Shown piece after piece: positions 57,737 to 64,000 of a stretch of 64,000 nt of DNA. Numbering within the stretch: position 1 is the first letter of the stretch; every line of letters starts with the position of its first letter. Below the pieces are notes generated by a model. It was not told where the DNA came from. It ran no database searches and was given only the letters and a program-made list of their open reading frames with translations. Source of the stretch: Streptomyces sp. 71268 (GTDB lineage: Bacteria > Actinomycetota > Actinomycetes > Streptomycetales > Streptomycetaceae); contig NZ_CP114200.1 in assembly GCF_029392895.1 (NCBI RefSeq), positions 3,193,001 to 3,257,000 of the forward strand, written 5' to 3'. The translations under genes and the position numbers were made by a program.

Positions 57737-59002
57737 ATGGACGACACGAGCGGCATCCTCGACGAAGCTCTCGAACGACTGCACAGCACCGGCCCCGAGC
57801 GCGAGGATTGGCTGTCCAACCACGCGCCCATGGCGGTGGAGGCACTGGTCAGGCGCGGGCAGTCGGCCACCGTGCACCGCTGGCTCGACTACTACGACAG
57901 CAAGCTGGAGGACCGGCCGCGCCGGGTCTCCCCCATCACCGAGACCACCTGGCGGCAGGCGCTCGGCGACCCCCGGCACCTCACGGACTGGGCCGACTAC
58001 TTCGCCCGCCAACTGGCCGAGCGGCCCTGGCGCGAGGTTCTGACAGTGTGGTGGCCCCGCCTTCTGCCCGGAATCCTCGCCTCCGCCACCCATGGTGTGA
58101 TCCGGGTCGGGCACGCGGTCCGTACCCTGCTCGACGCCGAACGGGCCGCGCACGCCACGCACACCGCCCACACGACCCCCGACACCGCAGCAGGCTCGCC
58201 GGCGACACACGCCCCCACCGCCTCCCACACCTCGCCCGCCCCGAGCGGCCCACGCCTGACCGAACTCGCCGAGGCCCTCGGCTACTGGGCCGCCCGCCAC
58301 CAGCCGCTGCCGGGCGCGGTGGACGTAGGCGGCGCTGCGACCCCGGCGGCAGCGCTCGCAGCGCTCCCCCGTCTGGCCGACCAGAGCGGCGGCATCCGCG
58401 ACCGGCTGGCCCGCGTACCCACCGTCCCCGGCTGGCAGCAGGCAATGGGCGCGCTGCACGTACCAGACGACCCCGACCTGGCGTACGCGCAGCTCAGCCG
58501 GCTCGTACGGGCCGGCACCCACCGGTACGCCACCCACGGCCACGGCGAACCGATTATGCTCGTGCACGCCGCCACCGCGCCCAACGCGGTGCTGCGCACG
58601 CTGCCCGCGCTGCCCCGCGCGCTGTGGGCGCCCTCGCTATGCGCCGTGTGGCCGCCCGTGGCCGCGCTCATGATGATCTACGGGCCCGCGGCACCACGGC
58701 CCGCGCCCCACTTCGCCGGCGACCGCCCGGCAGAGCACCACCCCGCCCAGCAGCACCCCGCAGACGACCAGGCCGCGGACGACCGGGCCGCGGAAAGGCT
58801 GTCGGCCCCGACGGCCCAGGCCCAGCAGGCCGCGAGCATGACGCCCGACGAGGTGTTCGCGCAGGCCGCGGCGCACGGGGACGAGCACGTGATCAAGTTC
58901 GCGGACACCGCCATGGACGTGGCGGCCGCCGCACCGGATGGTGACGCCCGCGCGCTCGCGGCGGCCCTGCACGCCCAGTCCATGATCGACGCGCCCCGCT
59001 GA
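57737..59002 (+). CDS. Questin-oxidase-like protein (DUF4243)
   Basis: 421 residues. It matches the questin oxidase family: L-S-N-H-A-P-M-A-V-E-A-L at about 29-40, W-R-Q-A-L-G-D, W-W-P-R-L-L-P-G-I-L-A-S-A-T-H-G-V-I-R-V-G-H-A-V-R-T-L, and late D-E-H-V-I-K-F-A-D-T-A-M. Fungal members open an anthraquinone ring by Baeyer-Villiger-like oxidation; the bacterial role is unknown. An Ala/His/Thr-rich insert at about 140-165 and an acidic one near 335-355 are low complexity. It has no neighbouring biosynthetic cluster. Confidence 0.85.
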   Translation: MDDTSGILDEALERLHSTGPEREDWLSNHAPMAVEALVRRGQSATVHRWLDYYDSKLEDRPRRVSPITETTWRQALGDPRHLTDWADYFARQLAERPWREVLTVWWPRLLPGILASATHGVIRVGHAVRTLLDAERAAHATHTAHTTPDTAAGSPATHAPTASHTSPAPSGPRLTELAEALGYWAARHQPLPGAVDVGGAATPAAALAALPRLADQSGGIRDRLARVPTVPGWQQAMGALHVPDDPDLAYAQLSRLVRAGTHRYATHGHGEPIMLVHAATAPNAVLRTLPALPRALWAPSLCAVWPPVAALMMIYGPAAPRPAPHFAGDRPAEHHPAQQHPADDQAADDRAAERLSAPTAQAQQAASMTPDEVFAQAAAHGDEHVIKFADTAMDVAAAAPDGDARALAAALHAQSMIDAPR

Positions 59003-59302
59003 CCCACGCCCTCGCGCCGCGTGTGGGCGCATACGGGCCGCACGATGCCTTTCGGTCAGGTTCAGCGAGCGCGCACGGGGCCGACGGGGCCGCCGCCGAT
59101 GACGCCACACCGCCCCGCCCCAGAACGCCCGCGAGGCGCCCACCGGACGGCAGCCGGCGAACGTCCGGCGGAACGACACGGCGCCCAAACGAACGTTCTC
59201 GGCCAACACAAGCGTCAAGAGAGTCCCTTCCACGCGTGCGGAGATGATCAAAAGACCGTGCGGGCACCGTCGATTGGTGGACCATGCACTGAGCTGCCCC
59301 GG

Positions 59303-59327
59303 CCACCTGACGTACCGCGTCAGGTGG
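59303..59327. terminator. Hairpin 300 bases after the questin-oxidase-like gene
   Basis: CCACCTGACG at 59303-59312 is the exact inverted repeat of CGTCAGGTGG at 59318-59327, loop TACCG. The 485-base gap (59003-59487) holds no recognised gene. The stem may be a terminator or an operator. Confidence 0.5.
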
Positions 59328-59420
59328 GCCGGACTTCGCCCTGCGCGCGCCCGCGCCGGGAGCGCCGGCGCGAGGCGGGGTGACCCTCCGTACCGGGAAC
59401 CGGGTGGCCCGTCACGCTCG

Positions 59421-59451
59421 GGGAATGGCTGCAACTCGCACTTGTTTAAAC
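59421..59451 (+). promoter_or_regulatory. Candidate promoter/operator of the MarR gene
   Basis: GGGAAT at 59421-59426, 17 bases, then GTT at 59444-59446 resembles a SigR promoter with one base less than the usual 18-base spacing. The -10 is inside the palindrome GTTTAAAC (59444-59451), a plausible MarR binding core, so autoregulation is possible. AT-rich sequence is rare here, which makes the spot stand out. Confidence 0.4.
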
Positions 59452-59487
59452 TTCAAGAAGAGCTTCCGGAATGAAACAGTGGTTGTC

Positions 59488-59991
59488 ATGACGAGTGGAC
59501 CCCAGCCCGAGCCGCGCTGGCTCACCGATGAGGAGCAGCAGACCTGGCAGGCGTACATGCACGCCTCCACGCTTCTTGAGGACCACCTCGACCGTCAGTT
59601 GCAGCGCGACGCCGGCATGCCGCACACCTACTACGGCCTGATGGTGCTGCTCGAACGCGCGCCACGGCGGCGGATGCGGATGACCGAACTGGCACGGAGC
59701 GCGAAGATCACCCGCTCGCGCCTCTCGCACGCCGTATCCCGGCTGGAGAAGTACGGCTGGGTCCGGCGCGAGGACTGCGCCTCCGACAAGCGCGGCCAGA
59801 ACGCCGTGCTCACCGACGAGGGCTACGAGGTGCTCAGCAAGTCCGCGCCCGGGCACGTCGAGGCGGTCCGTCACGCGATCTTCGATCGCCTCTCGGCCGA
59901 ACAGGTCAGCCAACTCGGCGAGATCTGCCGCGCCATCGCCAAGGGCCTCCAGCCTGAGTGTGGCCGCGCCGACCTCCCCTGGCTGCGCTGA
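59488..59991 (+). CDS. MarR-family transcriptional regulator
   Basis: 167 residues. The wHTH is M-R-M-T-E-L-A-R-S-A-K-I-T-R-S-R-L-S-H-A then L-E-K-Y-G-W-V-R-R-E and a wing ending R-G-Q-N-A-V-L-T-D-E-G. The Y-M-H-A-S-T-L-L-E-D-H-L-D-R-Q-L N-terminal helix is typical of a Streptomyces MarR subgroup. It is convergent with the DHA2 exporter gene downstream, separated by a large hairpin. Its target is unknown; it may regulate itself through the palindrome upstream. Confidence 0.88.
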   Translation: MTSGPQPEPRWLTDEEQQTWQAYMHASTLLEDHLDRQLQRDAGMPHTYYGLMVLLERAPRRRMRMTELARSAKITRSRLSHAVSRLEKYGWVRREDCASDKRGQNAVLTDEGYEVLSKSAPGHVEAVRHAIFDRLSAEQVSQLGEICRAIAKGLQPECGRADLPWLR

Positions 59992-60267
59992 AACCCCTTA
60001 CCCTCGCGCCTCACACCTTCGCTCCCCCGCGCCTTCGCGCTCCGACGTTCCGCGCACCGCGCGGGGCACCCTCACCACACCGTCACCCCCCACCACATCG
60101 CACCTCCCCCGCACCCTCACTGCCGCCCTGCGCCCGCCGCGTAGGCCGTAGGCCCACCACCCGGGACCGACCGCCGTCAGCACCGGCCAGCGGCGCTCCG
60201 CCAAGCTGGCCGACCGGCGCCGACCGGCGCCGTCCGGCCGACCGGCCGTGCCGTGCGGACACGCGGC

Positions 60268-60320
60268 GGGGCCCCCGCCGCCGGACACTGTCGCCAAACG
60301 TGTCCAACGGCGGGGGCCCC
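60268..60320. terminator. Two-part hairpin between convergent genes
   Basis: GGGGCCCCCGCCG at 60268-60280 is the exact inverted repeat of CGGCGGGGGCCCC at 60308-60320. Inside it GGACAC (60283) pairs with GTGTCC (60299). It separates the MarR gene (plus) from the exporter gene (minus) and can end both. Confidence 0.85.
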
Positions 60321-60412
60321 CTGCCTGGCTGCCGCGCATCGGGCGCGGCAGCCGCTGTCCATCCACTCCCACCCGAGCGCCTTGCTCGGCACCGGTAGGG
60401 CGGTGAGTTGGG

Positions 60413-61921
60413 TCAGTGGGCCATCACCGGCACCGGGACGTCGTCCTCCGCGCCATCGCCGGTGGCGGCGGCACCGTGGCCACTCTGCGGCCCGGTGTTG
60501 ACGAACGTGAAGGCGATCGCCGAGGCCACGAGGAGGATGACGACGGCCCAGGTGATGGCGGTCGTGTACCCCTCGACGAGGGCCGTGAGCTGCAGGCTCT
60601 TCGCCGACGTGGCGCCCTGCGCGTGGTCCTTGAAGTACTCGGTGGTGGCGCTGGCCGCGATCGTGTTGAGCAGCGCGGTGCCGATGGCGCCGCCGACCTG
60701 CTGCGAGGTGTTCACCATCGCGGAGGCGATGCCCGCGTCACGCGGCTGCACGCCGTGCGTCGCCAGGCTCATCGCCGGCATGAACGCGGTACCCATACCC
60801 AGGCCGAGCAGCAGCATGGCCGGCAGGATCAGCCCGGCGTAGGAGCTGTCGGTGTCGAGCTGGGTGAGCAGCCCCATACCGAGGGCGGCGACCAGGAAGC
60901 CGGGGCCCATGAGCAGCCGCGGGGGAACGCGGGTCATCAGGCGGGCGCCGATCTGGGTCGACCCGGTGATCATCGTGGCGATCATCGGCAGGAACGCGAG
61001 GCCGGTCGTGACCGGGCTGTAGTCCTTGACGATCTGCAGGTAGTAGGTGAGGAAGAGGAACAGGCCGAACATGCCGATGACCGCGAGGCCCAGCGACATG
61101 TAGACGCCGGCACGGTTGCGCTCGGTGAGCACGCGCAGCGGAAGCAGCGGGTTCTTGACCCGGCCCTCGACCACGACGAACGCGGCGAGCAGCACCACGG
61201 CGGCGATGAACAGGCCGATGGTGGCGCCCGCGGTCCAGCCGTCCTCCTCGGCCCGGGTGAAGCCGTAGACCAGCGAGACCAGACCCGTGGTGGCGAGCAC
61301 CACGCCGGGTATGTCGAGCTTGGAGGGGTTACGGCTGTCGCTGGGCTCGCTGATGACCAGGATGGCGCCGGCCACGGCGACGGCGGCGAACGGGATGTTC
61401 ACGTAGAACGTCCAGCGCCAGTCCATGTACTCGGTGAGCACACCACCCAGGATCAGACCGACCGCACCGCCACCACCGGCGATGGCACCGAAGACGCCGA
61501 ACGCCTTGGCCCGCTCCTTCGGGTCGGTGAACATGACCGCCAGCAGCGACAGGGCCGCGGGGGCGAGCAGTGCGCCGAACACACCCTGCAGGGCGCGGGC
61601 GCCGAGCAGCATGCCGGTGTTGACCGCGGCGCCACCGAGGGCGGAGGCGGCGGCGAAGCCGAGCAGGCCGATGATGAACGTCTGACGACGTCCCCACAGG
61701 TCAGCCAGGCGTCCACCGAAGAGGAGCAGACCACCGAAGGCGAGGGCGTAGGCGGTGATGACCCACTGCTTGTTGCCCTCGGAAATGTTCAGGGACTCCT
61801 GCGCCGAGGGGAGCGCGATGTTCACGATCGTCGCGTCGAGCACGACCATCAGTTGGGCGAGGGCGATGAAGATCAGCGCTTTCCAGCGCCGTGGGTCAGC
61901 TTGCTTGGCCATTTCTGGCAT
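60413..61921 (-). CDS. DHA2-type (EmrB/QacA) drug exporter, 14 membrane helices
   Basis: 502 residues. Motifs: L-D-A-T-I-V-N-I-A-L-P (DHA2 motif D1) near residue 29, G-G-R-L-A-D-L-W-G-R-R-Q (motif A) at about 70-81, and the helix 5 motif C-like G-A-I-A-G-G-G-G-A-V-G-L-I-L-G-G. Fourteen hydrophobic segments place it in the proton-driven DHA2 family exporting toxic compounds. ATG 61921 has AGG upstream; ATG 61912 is an alternative. It lies 151 bases downstream of the TetR gene on the same strand, so that regulator probably controls it. Confidence 0.92.
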   Translation of the reverse strand: MPEMAKQADPRRWKALIFIALAQLMVVLDATIVNIALPSAQESLNISEGNKQWVITAYALAFGGLLLFGGRLADLWGRRQTFIIGLLGFAAASALGGAAVNTGMLLGARALQGVFGALLAPAALSLLAVMFTDPKERAKAFGVFGAIAGGGGAVGLILGGVLTEYMDWRWTFYVNIPFAAVAVAGAILVISEPSDSRNPSKLDIPGVVLATTGLVSLVYGFTRAEEDGWTAGATIGLFIAAVVLLAAFVVVEGRVKNPLLPLRVLTERNRAGVYMSLGLAVIGMFGLFLFLTYYLQIVKDYSPVTTGLAFLPMIATMITGSTQIGARLMTRVPPRLLMGPGFLVAALGMGLLTQLDTDSSYAGLILPAMLLLGLGMGTAFMPAMSLATHGVQPRDAGIASAMVNTSQQVGGAIGTALLNTIAASATTEYFKDHAQGATSAKSLQLTALVEGYTTAITWAVVILLVASAIAFTFVNTGPQSGHGAAATGDGAEDDVPVPVMAH

Positions 61922-62072
61922 GAGTGGGCCTACCTAGCGATACGGGAGTGAAAGATCGGGGACTCGGCGGGCCGGCGACGCGGGAGGCATGCAGGGCCCG
62001 GATGGTGGCAAAAGCGCGCCTGTGGTGACTGTCTGCGGCGCGGTAAGAGAAGAGAAACGTCAGGTCAGGTGC

Positions 62073-62753
62073 TCAGGTCGTGGGGCGCAGGTCCTCCATG
62101 GTTGCTGCCGCGCCGGGGAGTACGGAGCGGGCCGGCGTCGCGAGGCCGTCCAGGAACAACTGCAGGTGCCGGTGGACGAACTGATCGAAGTCCACGCAGC
62201 TCACCCCACACCCGGAACCGCGACCCCGGGGCGTGGCCCCCAGGCCAGGAAGCGGTCGCGTGAGTTGGGTGACGGCGACCATCAGGTCACCGACGTCTAT
62301 GTCGGTCCGTAGCTGACCGCTCTCGCGGGCATCCCTCATCAGGGCTTCAATGCCGCAGTTGAGGCGGTGTCGGGCGGCAACCAACTCAGGATGTTCCTTG
62401 TCAGCGGTGTGTGACATCAGTGGGCACAGCGCTCCCATCCCGGCCGCCTGGTGTACGAAGCGCCGCAGCGCCTCGAAGGCGTCCGGCTCCTCGACCCTCG
62501 CCGCCTCCGCCTGGTCGGCTATGTGATCCATGACGGAGAGCGCGACGTGGTGTATCAGCTCGCCACGGTCCGCGAAGTGCCGATAGAGCGTGGCATTCCC
62601 GACCCCAGCCCGTCGAGCGATTTCATCGAGAGGGACGTCGGCCCCGTGCTCGACGAAGACCTCGCGCGCCGCCGCGATGATCCGCTCCCGGTTGCGCAAC
62701 GCGTCCGCGCGCAACCGGGGCTGCGAGACCTTCGCGGAGCTGGTGGCGGTCAC
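62073..62753 (-). CDS. TetR-family transcriptional regulator
   Basis: 226 residues. The N-terminal DNA-binding domain reads L-R-N-R-E-R-I-I-A-A-A-R-E-V-F, then D-E-I-A-R-R-A-G-V-G-N-A-T-L-Y-R-H-F at about 43-60, followed by the ligand-binding helices. The same branch includes many repressors of DHA2 exporters. It precedes the exporter gene on the same strand, an arrangement that fits local control: a drug releases the repressor and both genes are expressed. Confidence 0.9.
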   Translation of the reverse strand: MTATSSAKVSQPRLRADALRNRERIIAAAREVFVEHGADVPLDEIARRAGVGNATLYRHFADRGELIHHVALSVMDHIADQAEAARVEEPDAFEALRRFVHQAAGMGALCPLMSHTADKEHPELVAARHRLNCGIEALMRDARESGQLRTDIDVGDLMVAVTQLTRPLPGLGATPRGRGSGCGVSCVDFDQFVHRHLQLFLDGLATPARSVLPGAAATMEDLRPTT

Positions 62754-63775
62754 GACCGCTCTCCCTTCGATGGCCGGAGGCTCGGGCCCCCGCTCGTCAC
62801 GGTTTCTGCTCTTCTGTCACGCCGACGCACGCTGCTGGCACGGTCGCCACGCGGCTCCGCAGCGACACTGCTGCGGTGCCTGCGGCCGCCGCCGACTTCC
62901 GCGGTTCCTCGGTCGTGTGGTCGTGCGACGCGGGCACCAACGGACGCGCCGCGCGCGCCCTCCGGCCCCCCGTGCCGCTCCGTCACTTCCCGCCCCCGGA
63001 CGATCCTTGGGACCTAGGTCTCAAGTCCTCGTACCGGGGAACCTGTCCCCGTTTCTGAAGTCACCCGGTTAAACGGGGAGCCCCTCCCCGGATATTTCGC
63101 GACTCGATGTGAACTGGAACACACGCTCGAAAGGCGGGGTCGCCGTAAACCTGTAGAGCCACGTATCCGCAGGTCATGGGCACACCTCGACGCGAAGCGC
63201 GGCCCGGGAAAGACCGTTCCCGGCGGAATGCGGGGGACGTACGGGGTCCGTGTGGCGTACGAAGCGGGCCCGCGTACCGCTCCCGACGGGCAGAGGCCCC
63301 GCCCCGGCCAGCGCCCGCCGCGCCACACCCCACAGCCCGTCGCGACACCCGAGCGGCGTACAGATTGCGCGCGGACGGGCGCATCCGACGCGCGGCGCGC
63401 TCGCGCGCTCGGGATGGTGGTCGCACAGCGCAGCCACCGCACCCGACCGGCTGCCCCGGCCGCGAAGGTGGGTCCGGCATGCGGCACCAACGGCCAGGCG
63501 ACAGCAACCCTCCCGACGACCAGGGCCCCGATCGGGCGCGACCGCCCATATCCGACGGCCCTCGCCCCGGCGCACGCCCCACACCCCCCACCTCGCACCA
63601 CCGCGCCCCCCGCGACCCCGCCCAGGCACCCCGAACGTCGCGGACACCCCGGACCTTCCAGACTCCGCACCAGGCGCAGGCCAACCCGCGCACGCCGGCC
63701 TCCCCCGCTCGCCCCGCCACACCGGCAACCCCCCGGGCCCGGAAACCCGCCCGCTCGGGTCACATATCTGCGGGT
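62754..63775. other. About 1 kb without a recognised gene
   Basis: Frames on the minus strand (for example 63061-63720) are Arg/Gly/Ala-rich filler without domain or ribosome site. A small hairpin, CGGGGAGCCCCTCCCCG, is at about 63076-63092. The TetR promoter should lie near 62760-62830. Confidence 0.5.
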
Positions 63776-63781
63776 CAGGGA

Positions 63782-64000
63782 CGAGTACGAGACCGCAGGG
63801 CGCCCCGTGTCGCGCTCGTCGCGGCCGCCGCCTTCGTCGCCCTCATATCTGTGGCACCCACGGCCACCGACGACCCGACCGCCGCGCCCCCGGACCACCC
63901 ACCGGCCCCGGCCGAGTGGGACAGCACCGCGTCCGACCAGGCCGACACCCGCTCACACGAGAGCGGAACGGGCGACAACCTCACCGGCCGACGCGACGAG
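63782..64000 (+). CDS. Likely secreted protein, N-terminal part, runs off the right edge
   Basis: The frame from about 63782 reads R-D-R-R-A-P-R-V-A-L-V-A-A-A-A-F-V-A-L-I-S-V-A-P-T-A in two blocks, a good signal peptide, then a Pro/Asp-rich region to the window edge, with strong G/C third-position bias. I cannot see an ATG, GTG or TTG in frame just ahead of the basic residues, so the start is undecided or the first bases use a rare start. Function unknown because only about 70 residues are visible. Confidence 0.45.

Noticed and set aside
63061..63898. Two minus-strand frames of about 220-290 aa near the right edge
   Set aside because: Low-complexity Arg/Gly/Ala filler without ribosome site or motif; a plus-strand signal-peptide frame overlaps their end.
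1..64000. CRISPR arrays
   Set aside because: No set of spaced direct repeats was seen; the 8-bp and 23-bp arrays are contiguous tandem repeats without spacers.

Overview
The window is high-GC actinobacterial DNA and reads as a Streptomyces chromosome. The evidence is very strong G/C third-position bias, frequent GTG/TTG/CTG starts, and Streptomyces markers such as HrdD, SepX/GlpR and a P1-family peptidase. On its right side it has core-like content: molybdopterin genes, galU, 5-formyl-THF cyclo-ligase, a penicillin-acylase-like protein, mscL, MTA phosphorylase and hrdD.

Layout. (1) 1-7.6 kb holds metabolic and regulatory genes: a partial S-adenosyl methyltransferase, a Rieske oxygenase divergent from a MarR regulator, a LysR regulator, a DEDDh exonuclease, a secreted amidase, and a YCII/DGPF protein paired with an ECF sigma factor. 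(2) 7.7-33.8 kb is an accessory island lying on the 3' side of a tRNA-Ala gene. Its main content is a minus-strand set of seven genes whose order and domain content match mad2-mad8 of the Methylation-Associated Defence System (MADS): N6-adenine methyltransferase, RecF/ABC-like ATPase, a 267-aa protein, HsdS-like specificity subunit, NERD/PglW-like kinase, a 565-aa protein and a 1849-aa HerA-like ATPase. A Vsr-type endonuclease gene follows downstream. An IS5-family element with CTAG target duplications, plus gene debris, separates mad5 from mad6. A second IS5-family element, also with CTAG duplications, lies about 0.8 kb upstream of mad2. Next to the tRNA are a small HTH gene, a tyrosine-recombinase-like gene lacking the expected catalytic residues, and an overlapping DDE transposase. 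(3) 33.85-64 kb returns to core-like chromosome, with tRNA-Ala, sepX/glpR, a GNAT gene, mogA-moaC-moeA-galU, cyclo-ligase, acylase, a K+/H+-type antiporter, two MFS exporters, FmdB with a CIRCE operator, MTA phosphorylase, mscL, a P1 peptidase, an IS110 remnant, hrdD with a SigR-type promoter, a questin-oxidase-like gene, a MarR regulator and a TetR-MFS pair.

How the genes work together. In the defence block the methyltransferase (mad2) and specificity subunit (mad5) would mark self DNA. The ATPases, kinase and nuclease-like parts (mad3, mad4, mad6, mad7, mad8) would sense and restrict unmarked phage DNA. Start/stop overlaps show two tightly coupled transcription blocks, mad2-3-4-5 and mad6-7-8, which the IS insertion now separates. 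A gene equivalent to mad1 is not seen next to mad2; the small HTH gene at 30.5 kb is only a candidate. The most interesting parts are this split defence locus and the odd recombinase-like/transposase module beside the tRNA.
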